A DNA stretch of 64,000 nucleotides from Procambarus clarkii (Eukaryota > Arthropoda > Malacostraca > Decapoda > Cambaridae). The notes beneath the pieces are model-generated. The model was not told the DNA's origin, searched no databases, and was given only the letters and a program-made list of their open reading frames with translations. The DNA lies in NCBI RefSeq assembly GCF_040958095.1, contig NC_091179.1:42368881-42432880 (forward strand), written 5' to 3'. Shown in pieces: positions 58,088 through 64,000 of this stretch; within the stretch, counting starts at the first letter, position 1, and every line of letters begins with the position of its first letter. Both the position numbers and the translations under genes were made by a program.

Positions 58088-59215
58088 TCTGTTTTTATTG
58101 CATATATCGACGTTTCAGCCGGATTAGAGCGGTTTTACGTGTACATCTTCCATCGGTAATATAAACGGAAAATCAGGAACATTTTAGTTAATTCTAATGA
58201 AAACACATTGATTTTTATCATTTGTATTTGAAACAACATTGTCATATATCTTTTCTTGGATCTAAATAATACGAAACCTCGCTCTATAATTTGAAATTAA
58301 AATCCTCAAATATGGTAATATAGTGACTTTTTTCACGTTATTCATGTAGTGTGATTATACGTATATATATTCGTTTTTACCAATATTTCGATACTACTTC
58401 ATGTTTTCTCACGATATGTGATTTAGCCTTCAAATCTCAGAATTTCGCAAATTTTTAATTTTTAACCAAGTTTTCTTGCATTTTGTTTTGTACTAAATAT
58501 CATCGAATTTAGCAATATTTTGACCTTTATCATCCCCTATTCCTTTATGTGATTTGAACAAAATATCATCGAATTAGGCAATATTTTGCCGTTTTTCCAC
58601 GTTTTTGTGAATTTTCATTTTATTGTTATTATTTCTTTATATATTCGAGAAAAATTATGCAAACACATAATTGATCAGAAAATAACTTTAAATACTTAAT
58701 TTTCAATTATCTATTTGTTTCTCGTTAAAATACTGAGTATTGAAAAGGGGAGAAGTTCTGTTTTTATTGCATATATAGACGTTTCAGCCGGATTAGAACG
58801 GTTTTACGTGTACATCTTCCATCGGTAATATAAACCGAAAATCAGAAACATTTTTAGTTAGTTTTAATGAAAACACATTGATTTTTATCATTTGTATTGG
58901 AAGCAACATCTTTATACGTCTTTTATAGGGTCTAAAAAATACGAAACGTCGCTTTATGATTCGATGTTAAAATCCTCAAATTTGGTATAATAATGACTTT
59001 TTTCACGTTTTTCATGTAGTTTGATATTACGTAAATATATTCATTTTTACCAGTATTTCGATACTATTTTATGTAGTATCACGATATGTGATATGACCTT
59101 CAAATCTCAGATTTTCGCATAATATTGCATTTCAAGCAATAAAATGCAAGTTTTCTTGCATTTTGTTTCGAACTAAAAATCATCGAATTCAGCAATATTT
59201 TGACGTTTATCATCC

Positions 59216-59854
59216 CCTTTTCCTTTATGTGATATAAACAAAATATCATCGAATTAGGCAATATTTTGCCGTTTTTCCACGTTTTTGTGAATTTTCAGTT
59301 TATTGCTATTAATTCATTAAATATACGATAAAAATGATGCAAACACATAATTGATTAAAAATCACCCTAAAACACTTCATTTTCAATCAACTATTTGTTT
59401 CTCGTTAAAATACTGAGTAAGATATTGGAAAGAGGAGAAGTTCTGTTTTTATTGCATATATCGACGTTTCAGCCGGATTAGAGCGGTTTTACGTGTACAT
59501 CTTCCATCGGTAATATAAACGGAAAATCAGGAACATTTTAGTTAACTCTAATGAAAACACATTGATTTTTATCATTTGTATTTGAAACAACATTGTCATA
59601 TGTCTTTTCTTGGATCTAAATAATACGAAACGTCGCTCTATAATTTGAAGTTAAAATCCTCATATATGGTAATATAGTGACTTTGTTCACGTTATTCATG
59701 AAGTGTGATTATCCGTATATATATTCGTTTTACCAATATTTCGATACTACTTCATGTTTTCTCACGATATGTGATTTGGCCTTTAAATCTCAGAATTTCG
59801 CAAATTTGGCATATATAACCAAGTTTTCTTGCATTTTGTTTTGTACTAAATATC
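59216..59854 (+). repeat. Truncated terminal type A monomer at the array edge
   Basis: The last satellite monomer is type A and stops after TTGTACTAAATATC, where the rest of the array continues with ATCGAATTTAGC. About 639 of ~676 bp are present. It carries several private changes (AATCACCCTAAAACAC, CAAATTTGGCATATATAACC) and lacks the hairpin insertion. Extra divergence at an array edge is expected because edge monomers take little part in unequal exchange. Confidence 0.9.
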
Positions 59855-59874
59855 CAACCTGTCCTCTTAAAAAG

Positions 59875-59919
59875 AACGTCAACAGTTGCCGTTTGACTCT
59901 ACGGCTGTTTTTGGACGTT
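59875..59919. repeat. Imperfect inverted repeat just outside the satellite edge
   Basis: AACGTC at 59,875-59,880 pairs with GACGTT at 59,914-59,919. Inside these, AACAGTTGCCG and CGGCTGTTTTTG pair imperfectly, and outside TTAAAAAG and TTTTGTCTTAA extend the symmetry loosely. It starts about 20 bp from the array junction. It might be the end of an unrecognised mobile element, but no target duplication or second end was found. Confidence 0.45.
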
Positions 59920-59959
59920 ATTTTGTCTTAAACTACGTCTATTTTCGCTTCCATGGACT

Positions 59960-60670
59960 ATCTCTTGTTATACAATGAAATACCACACTCTTATTATTCT
60001 ATAACTCACTGACTATGCTCTGATATATGTTCTTCAAGTAAAAATACATATATTTTTGCCTTAATTAGGCCATAATCCAGAAAATTCCAGCCCATCGATC
60101 TTTATATTTAGGAAAACATCTAATAAATTTGGAAATGAATTTTTCGTTCGCCGACAGTTTCCTGTTACTATTTAGTCTTTTATGCTTTAATGTCGCTGGT
60201 CATTGTGACTTTCCCAGGATTTATATATGTTTTGTAGTAGCATTTAGTCACACTACAGTAATTTAACTAATGGGAAACCTTTATAGTCGTCGTAAATTAG
60301 TAATAATCATTTATCAAATAATAAATTAGCAAACATGTACAACTTCTTATGTTACGACTTTTCGGGTAGGCCGTTCTGTTTGTTTACAACCCCAATGCTT
60401 CAAAAAACACAATACTTTTAATATATAAGTGACTAAGTATGCTCTAATACATGGTCCTCAATGAAAATTATGTTTTTTTTTGTTAATTTGTCCATAATGA
60501 ATAAGATTCGTTACTGTTGATCTTTATATTAAGAAAAACATCTAAGAAATTTGGTATTGAATTTTCGTTCAAATAAAGTTTCCAGTTACTATTTCCTAGT
60601 TATCCTTAAATGTAGGTGGTCATTATTTTACTGTTATGTATATAGAAATTTAGCATTATGCATTTATAAT
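59960..60670 (+). repeat. Diverged tandem duplication, period ~422 bp, two partial copies
   Basis: Two stretches align in order with slowly changing offset. TATGCTCTGATATATG at 60,014 matches TATGCTCTAATACATG at 60,438 (424 bp). GATCTTTATATTTAGG with AAAACATCTAATAAATTTGG (CATC at 60,117) matches a copy with CATC at 60,539 (422). GTTACTATTTAGTC and GCTGGTCATT (GGTCATT at 60,198) match a copy at 60,618 (420). Copy 1 is about 59,960-60,245 and copy 2 about 60,385-60,670; the part between aligns poorly. This is a separate, much older tandem repeat, unrelated to the satellite by eye. Confidence 0.82.
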
Positions 60671-61565
60671 ACAGAACAATTTGGTCATTCCACTGCCTCA
60701 TAATTATATAAAATACATTGTGACAAATACTTGATAATTAAAATCAGAGTTTTTTGACAACTATAAAAAATCCTGTTGAAATCATGCCGTTTTGAGTTGT
60801 CATACGCTTCTTAGTAAATAATACTGTGTAATGTTTGGCACAATTTATCACTGTATTTACAAACTGTTTAGGTATTAATGTATTCATTTTTTTTAATGTG
60901 TAATATGTTACTTAATCCTAAACTTCTTTTGCAACATTTATATCAGTTATAAATAATTGTCGCGAAACGGCGTATGAAAAAATAAATTTCGCCAAATGAA
61001 ATTAGTGTATCGGCGATCGAGCGGCCATATTTAAAAGTGCATACTCTTGTCACTGTCCTGACATTAGTTTTCGATGTACGTATTTCATTTTTGTACCAAT
61101 GTGTTCGCAATAGAATGTTCTAGAAGAACATAAGTATAAAACGTCACATAAATATGTGTTCGACCGGCAACATATATAAAAACTACGTCGATTATACTCG
61201 TCGTGTCAATAATACAATTGTTTTACCACGCTGATTCAATGCCATACTGTTTTCTCAAATAAGCTCTTCGGCTATTAGAGAAAACGTAAATTTCATGGCG
61301 AACATTTGTAAACTATCCCCAAGTAGATCTGATCGAAATTGGAATTTATACAAATATTTATTCTCGTGTTGCCCGCCACTGTCACCCTTGAGTAACCAGA
61401 AACGGATATACAGTAAAAACTAGGCTAACTCATCCTAATCCTTGCACAAGCCCTCCAGAATTTATTTATTGAAGATCAGCAAAAAATTATTGCGCAGCTC
61501 ATATTATTCAGTTTAAGAATGAGATTTCCTTGTTCTAAAGGAATGAAAATGACACTGCCTTAATC
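60671..61565. other. AT-rich non-satellite sequence with no recognised gene
   Basis: I see no long open frame, RNA gene or repeat family I can name here. A slightly less AT-rich patch at about 60,960-61,210 contains several CG dinucleotides (TCGCGAAACGGCG, ATCGGCGATCGAGCGGCC, TACTCGTCG). It also has ACATATATAAAAAC near 61,169, which could look like a TATA element, but nothing downstream supports a gene. Confidence 0.6.
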
Positions 61566-61601
61566 TCAGTCGATTAAGTCAGTGTCTGGGATGCTCCCGG
61601 T

Positions 61602-61635
61602 GCCCGTGCCTGGTGTTCGTGCACCAGGGACGGGC
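61602..61635. repeat. GC-rich hairpin, 14-bp stem with one mismatch
   Basis: GCCCGTGCCTGGTG (61,602-61,615) and CACCAGGGACGGGC (61,622-61,635) pair except at one position around a TTCGTG loop. It follows CAGTGTCTGGGATGCTCCCGG and stands out from the AT-rich surroundings. The TCTGGGATGCTC part resembles, from memory, tRNA-derived dispersed repeats of decapods, but the match is too short to call a family. It could be a SINE fragment or a small structured RNA. Confidence 0.5.
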
Positions 61636-61878
61636 GATAGTGTACGTTTAATTGTTCTTTTAGTGTAAATAACGGAATAAAATGTAAGACATATAGTCTG
61701 CAGATCTTTTTCCAGATGTCTTTTATTTTTTTTCCTAAATAAAACTAAGATATTGCGAATTTTGCTTAACAAGTACATTAATTATTAACTTTTTGTCTTT
61801 ATTATTGTTATAATTAAAAGAATTACATCTTGTTTTTTTGCTTATGTACAAAACATAGTCTAATAACCACAGTTCGTT

Positions 61879-61958
61879 GCCCCTAAATCATCACAACATA
61901 ACCAGTTTACTCATGTCATCGCCCCTAAATCAACAAAAACAACCAGTGTATTATTGTA
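61879..61958 (+). repeat. 42-bp tandem duplication, two imperfect copies
   Basis: GCCCCTAAATCATCACAACA at 61,879 recurs as GCCCCTAAATCAACAAAAAC at 61,921, followed in both by AACCAGT and a weaker match. It is a simple local duplication in non-coding sequence. Confidence 0.75.
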
Positions 61959-62138
61959 AATAAGTATATCTTATGATTTCTTAGCAATGGTAAGACATTT
62001 TTAAGACTCTAACCTTCGTAAGAAGGTATGCTGTATACGAACTGAACGACCGCGCTTCACAACAAAAACATGGCCACATGAGTTGGATTATTCCGGTAAT
62101 ATTGAGCTACTGTTCATTGTTATTAGTTTACCAATACT

Positions 62139-62178
62139 GTTAGGGAATGTCATAAGAGTTAGGGAATGTCATAAGAGT
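62139..62178 (+). repeat. 19-bp perfect tandem duplication
   Basis: GTTAGGGAATGTCATAAGA occurs at 62,139-62,157 and immediately again at 62,158-62,176, followed by GT. The copies are identical, so the duplication is young. Confidence 0.95.
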
Positions 62179-62193
62179 AGTCACAGGGCAACC

Positions 62194-62225
62194 AAAGATA
62201 CCCAGCTTCTGGGTACGGGATCTTT
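62194..62225. repeat. Stem-loop TACCCAG/CTGGGTA beside a dispersed-repeat end
   Basis: TACCCAG and CTGGGTA pair perfectly around CTT, and an outer AAAGAT pairs with ATCTTT across a short bulge (ACGGG). It directly precedes the GCCCGAAACGC motif at 62,226. It is probably part of the 3' end structure of the same dispersed repeat. Confidence 0.65.
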
Positions 62226-62390
62226 GCCCGAAACGCTATGCGTGCTAGTGGCTTTACAATAATAATAATAATTTATTTAGGAAAAATATATACATAGATG
62301 CAGAGTTACAGTACAAACATTCTGTTTGATTTATAGATAGAGGTAGTACATACAATACCTAAAGCCACTAGTACGAATAGCGTTTCGGGC
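62226..62390. mobile_element. Inverted pair of dispersed-repeat ends (GCCCGAAACGC motif)
   Basis: The 31-bp arm 62,226-62,256, starting GCCCGAAACGCTATGCG, is repeated in inverse orientation at 62,360-62,390 with two mismatches. Between the arms lie (AAT)5 at 62,258-62,272 and AT-rich sequence with ATTTATTTAGG. The pattern suits two dispersed elements inserted in opposite orientation, or one element with long terminal inverted repeats. From memory the GCCCGAAACGC...CTAGTGGCTTTA motif is common in decapod crustacean genomic sequence; this was not checked. No coding capacity. Confidence 0.6.
62258..62272 (+). repeat. (AAT)5 microsatellite
   Basis: Five AAT units lie directly after the left arm of the inverted pair. 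A simple tail like this is typical at the 3' end of some SINEs and LINEs. Confidence 0.9.
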
Positions 62391-62563
62391 AAGATTGTAA
62401 AATCATCATTATTCCTATTTTCTCTCTTAACCCCCAGTGTACCTTCTCGTATATTAATAAATAAATAACCAGGTTTTTTTATGCGGCTGTGCTGAAAGCC
62501 TGACGTAAAATATATCATTGTGTCGGAGAACAGGAAGCTACAAATTAGGCTTGTATTGAGGTT
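62391..62563. other. Non-coding sequence, nothing recognised
   Basis: The stretch contains TTAATAAATAAATAACC and CGGCTGTGCTGAAAGCC but no repeat family, RNA gene or coding signal that I can identify. A minus-strand open frame across it has no recognisable domain and runs through the C-rich tract. Confidence 0.5.
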
Positions 62564-62585
62564 CCCCCCTCCCCCCTTTCCCCCC
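62564..62585 (-). repeat. C-rich tract with G-quadruplex potential on the minus strand
   Basis: Three runs of six C (62,564-62,569, 62,571-62,576, 62,580-62,585) are separated by T and TTT. The minus strand has the matching G runs, enough for a quadruplex if one run serves twice. The tract lies next to the target duplication of the foldback element. Confidence 0.7.
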
Positions 62586-62591
62586 AATTAC
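62584..62591 (+). repeat. Candidate target-site duplication CCAATTAC, left copy
   Basis: This 8-bp sequence is identical to 63,078-63,085 and directly abuts the inverted arm. Confidence 0.75.
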
Positions 62592-63077
62592 AGGTCTTGT
62601 CTAATTACCACAAGCTACCACAAGCTACACAAGCTTCACAAAGCTTCCTGGCAATACGTTAGTAATGAATAAATATGATATGTTAGGCTGACCTAACCTA
62701 ACCTAACCTAATCAAACCTAACCAAATCTAACCTAACCAAATCTAACCTAACCAAATCTAACCTAACCAAATCTAACCTAACCAAATCTAACCTAACTTA
62801 ATCAAACCTAACCTAACCTAACCTAACCTAACCTAACCTCACCTCACCTAACCGATGCTTGGATCGTCGACTTGATTTGGTGTCACCATTTCTTTATTTT
62901 CATTTAATTTCTTTATAAAAAGATACTTTTTCAGATTAAAATTATGTTTTTTCGTGTTGTACATTCAGTACCAACATTATAATGAGTAAATATATCTTAT
63001 TTATTCATTACTAACATATTGCCAGGAAGCTATGTGAAGCTTGTGTAGCTTGTGGTAGCTTGTAATTAGACAGACCG
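62592..63077. mobile_element. Foldback/MITE-like element with ~85-bp inverted arms and a telomere-like core
   Basis: The left arm (62,592-62,680, starting AGGTCTTGTCTAATTACC) and the reverse complement of the right arm (62,992-63,077, starting CGGTCTGTCTAATTAC) match over about 85 bp with a few mismatches and about four gapped bases. The arms contain short subrepeats (CCACAAGCTA twice, then CACAAGCTTCACAAAGCTTCC). CCAATTAC flanks the element at 62,584-62,591 and 63,078-63,085, a good candidate for an 8-bp target-site duplication. Eight bases and subterminal repeats recall non-autonomous hAT or foldback elements; the second TSD base (C) departs from the usual hAT nTnnnnAn pattern. The core holds the AACCT tract and no transposase. 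Confidence 0.82.
62691..62853 (+). repeat. Telomere-like (CCTAA)n tract with a 15-bp second-order repeat
   Basis: The tract is built of ACCTA/ACCTAA pentamers. The minus strand reads TTAGG, the arthropod telomere unit. In the middle, CCAAATCT recurs at 62,722, 62,737, 62,752, 62,767 and 62,782, giving a 15-bp unit AACCTAACCAAATCT. Similar TAATCAAACCTAACC stretches flank it on both sides. It lies inside the foldback element, so it is an internal cargo and not a chromosome end. Confidence 0.93.
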
Positions 63078-63085
63078 CCAATTAC
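63078..63085 (+). repeat. Candidate target-site duplication CCAATTAC, right copy
   Basis: This 8-bp sequence is identical to 62,584-62,591 and directly follows the right inverted arm, which ends GACAGACCG. Confidence 0.75.
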
Positions 63086-63100
63086 TGGTGGAGTAAATCA

Positions 63101-63172
63101 GCCTAGCCTACTTCTTCCTAGCATAACCTAGCCAACACTAGCCAAGCCTAGTCTACCCTTGCCTAGCCTAGC
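63101..63172 (+). repeat. Degenerate CCTAG-rich tract
   Basis: GCCTAGCCTA, TCCTAGCATAACCTAGCC, CACTAGCCAAGCCTAG and TTGCCTAGCCTAGC follow each other with irregular spacing. It resembles the CCTAA tract with G in the last position and may be an eroded simple repeat. Confidence 0.75.
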
Positions 63173-63179
63173 AAACAGC

Positions 63180-63868
63180 CCTTGAACCCCCTACTGTTAA
63201 GACTGCTCTCTGATTGTACCTATGACACCTATTATTAATTTCCTTCTGTATCTTTAGCTCCAGTATGTTGTTATATTATGCTGTGCAAATTTGGGACCTG
63301 GCCTTCTAGTATCTTACATATATGTATTATTTGATGCCATTCTTGTCTCGTGTCCAGAGAGTAAATTTTGAGAGCTTTGAGACGGTCTCAATTATTTAGA
63401 TGTTTTATCATTTATATGTTTGCTGTTTATGGTCTCTTTATTTCCTCTAATTCAGAGATTTCTCCTGTTCAGAAAGGGGGAGTCAGTACCGAGCAATACT
63501 CAAGATGGGACAGCACCAGTTATTTGAATAGTATTAGCATTACTGTGGGTAGGGTCTTTGAATTTTAACATTCTCATAAACCATTCCATTATTTTTCTGG
63601 CCGCCACTATATTTGCTCGGTTATGTTCACAAAGTGTGAGGTCGTCAGACGTCGTAATTCTCAGATCTCTTGCATGTTTGTTCCTTCTTAGAGTGGGTCT
63701 GATTGTGTCCTGTGTTCCTTGTTTCATTTAATTTCCTCGTTTCTACCATACTTCAGCACCTGTAACTTATCACTGTTAAAATCATGTTATTTCTGTTTTT
63801 TCAATGTCTCCTACAGTGCCAATTTACTTGTGTCTTCTGTATCATCTGTAAAGTTTCATTGTTCAAAT
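63180..63868 (-). pseudogene. Decayed reverse transcriptase of a non-LTR retrotransposon (LINE)
   Basis: Reading the minus strand, conserved reverse-transcriptase pieces occur in order but in shifting frames. FTDDTEDTSKLAL (63,852 to about 63,814) holds the F-x-D-D catalytic signature at 63,841-63,852 and ends at a stop. HDFNSDKLQVLKYGRNEEIK follows after another stop. A frameshift then leads to RRNKHARDL...MSDDL-like sequence (63,727-63,500, here TSDDL). Another shift gives LSHLEYCSVLTPPF, a stop, and TGEISELEEIKRP. A last frame has DRLKALKIYSLDTRQEW and ILEGQVPNLHSII (to about 63,268). These match the C-terminal half of arthropod LINE polymerases in the broad CR1/Jockey group; the clade is not determined. 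At least four stops and three shifts make it dead. The 5' part is missing. Confidence 0.88.
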
Positions 63869-63882
63869 GTGTTATAAAATAC

Positions 63883-63907
63883 ATGCACCACTATCTTAGT
63901 GGTGCAT
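63883..63907. repeat. Perfect 11-bp stem hairpin
   Basis: ATGCACCACTA and TAGTGGTGCAT flank a TCT loop. It lies just upstream, in minus-strand terms, of the broken retrotransposon and begins an ATGCAT-rich stretch. It may mark the boundary of another inserted element. Confidence 0.85.
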
Positions 63908-64000
63908 ATATGCATTCTACCTTGCATTTATATGCAAGTTAGAAAAATATGCATGAAAAAATATATATGAAAAATATGCATTTTTGTTTTTTTATAATTA
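63908..64000. repeat. ATGCAT-rich, partly self-complementary sequence at the window edge
   Basis: TGCATTCTACCTTGCAT and ATGCAAGTTAGAAAAATATGCA form an imperfect inverted repeat around TTAT. They are followed by GAAAAATATGCAT-like units (ATATGCATGAAAAAATATATATGA). The element, if any, continues beyond the window. Confidence 0.55.

Larger units (their letters stand above)
56388..59215 (+). repeat. 1,414-bp dimer, two tandem copies
   Basis: Units 56,388-57,801 and 57,802-59,215 share GCATTTCAAGCAATAAAATG, TTTCGAACTAAAAATC, TTCATTAATATACG, GATTTAGCCTTC, TTTTTAGTTAGTTTTAATG and TTTATAGGGTC. The unit is one A/B dimer plus the 65-nt hairpin insertion, which accounts for its length over the usual ~1,355 bp. 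The marker GCATTTCAAGC also appears at 59,125, so the last truncated monomer follows directly. Confidence 0.92.
1..59854. repeat. Satellite DNA array, ~680 bp monomers in two forms (A/B)
   Basis: A single head-to-tail tandem array fills this interval, with every monomer in the same orientation. A convenient phase marker is CCTTTTCC followed by TTTATGTGAT, seen at 4, 677, 1361, 2037, 2721, 3396, 4079 and onward at about 673-684 bp spacing. Two forms alternate. Type A has GATTAAAAATTAACC, then GGATCTAAATAATACG, then TTTGCATATTTAACC. Type B has GATCAGAAAATAACC, then GGGTCTAAAAAATACG, then GCATAATATTGCATTTTAAGC. The left end is not reached. The right end is sharp at 59,854. The sequence is AT-rich with no long open frame, and I saw no transposon insertion inside it. 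Large homogeneous arrays like this are usual at centromeres or heterochromatin; that role is inference. Confidence 0.97.

Noticed and set aside
1..59854. Bacterial-like GGTATAATAATG and GAGGAGAAG motifs resembling a -10 box and a ribosome binding site
   Set aside because: The sequence is eukaryotic satellite DNA, no coding frame follows, and AT-rich DNA yields such motifs by chance.
1..59854. CENP-B box in the monomer
   Set aside because: No TTCG....A..CGGG match was found by eye. The nearest, TTTCAGCCGGATTAG, lacks the essential pattern.
1..59854. CRISPR-like or phage array
   Set aside because: The repeats are ~680 bp with no short repeat/unique spacer pattern and no associated genes.
59677..59931. 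84-codon plus-strand frame across the satellite edge
   Set aside because: It starts in the terminal monomer and runs by chance into unrelated flank sequence; no domain or start context supports it.
61164..61200. TATA-box-like ACATATATAAAAAC as a promoter
   Set aside because: One AT-rich match in AT-rich DNA with no transcript, start element or gene downstream.
61566..61778. 70-codon minus-strand frame
   Set aside because: Its C-terminal part is the GC-rich hairpin read as protein and the rest is low-complexity lysine-rich sequence.
62306..62587. 93-codon minus-strand frame
   Set aside because: It begins in the C-rich tract (glycine run) and passes through the inverted dispersed-repeat end; no known domain.
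62691..62853. A true chromosome end (telomere)
   Set aside because: The tract is short, degenerate, and enclosed between inverted arms with unrelated sequence on both sides.
63368..63568. 66-codon plus-strand frame
   Set aside because: It lies antisense to the retrotransposon remnant, which explains the sequence better.

Overview
The window is eukaryotic and almost entirely satellite DNA. Positions 1 to about 59,854 form one uninterrupted head-to-tail, AT-rich tandem array, still running at the left edge of the window. From 59,855 to 64,000 the sequence is a repeat-rich, gene-poor flank. I find no credible protein-coding gene. The short open frames inside the array are chance frames copied along with the repeat, and the only protein-like sequence is a broken reverse-transcriptase remnant at the right end.

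The organism is most likely an arthropod. A degenerate CCTAA tract at 62,691-62,853 matches the TTAGG telomere motif of insects and crustaceans, and a decayed non-LTR retrotransposon of arthropod type lies beside it. The conserved GCCCGAAACGC...CTAGTGGCTTTA motif, present here as an inverted pair, looks to me like dispersed repeats of decapod crustaceans. That is recollection, not a search, so 'decapod' is tentative.

Array architecture: the basic unit is a ~680 bp monomer in two diverged forms, A (~676 bp) and B (~684 bp), mostly alternating to give a ~1.36 kb dimer. On top of this sits a patchwork of different higher-order repeats (HORs): a 2.72 kb tetramer (about 1.2-6.6 kb); a 5.41 kb octamer (about 6.7-18.0 kb, with a private 519 bp duplication in its first copy); a 4.06 kb repeat (about 19.6-26 kb); a 6.78 kb decamer (about 24-37 kb) that contains a 2.04 kb B-A-B trimer; a 4.14 kb unit (about 40.5-48.6 kb); a 2.78 kb tetramer (about 41.9-55.3 kb); and a 1.41 kb dimer (56.4-59.2 kb). 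Several monomers are A/B chimeras. From 43.4 kb rightwards, six units carry the same 65-nt insertion: a GTGTACATGCAT microsatellite joined to an inverted copy of the adjacent satellite, which makes a perfect 14-bp hairpin. B monomers carry a 10-bp perfect dyad. These features would fit a centromeric or pericentromeric array, but nothing here proves that role.

Right flank: after a sharp edge at 59,854 come a diverged ~422 bp tandem duplication (about 59,960-60,670), a GC-rich hairpin (61,602-61,635), small tandem duplications, an inverted pair of dispersed-repeat ends (62,226-62,390), a C-rich tract, a foldback transposon-like element (62,592-63,077) with an apparent 8-bp target duplication and a telomere-like core, a CCTAG-rich stretch, and the retrotransposon remnant (about 63,180-63,868, minus strand).
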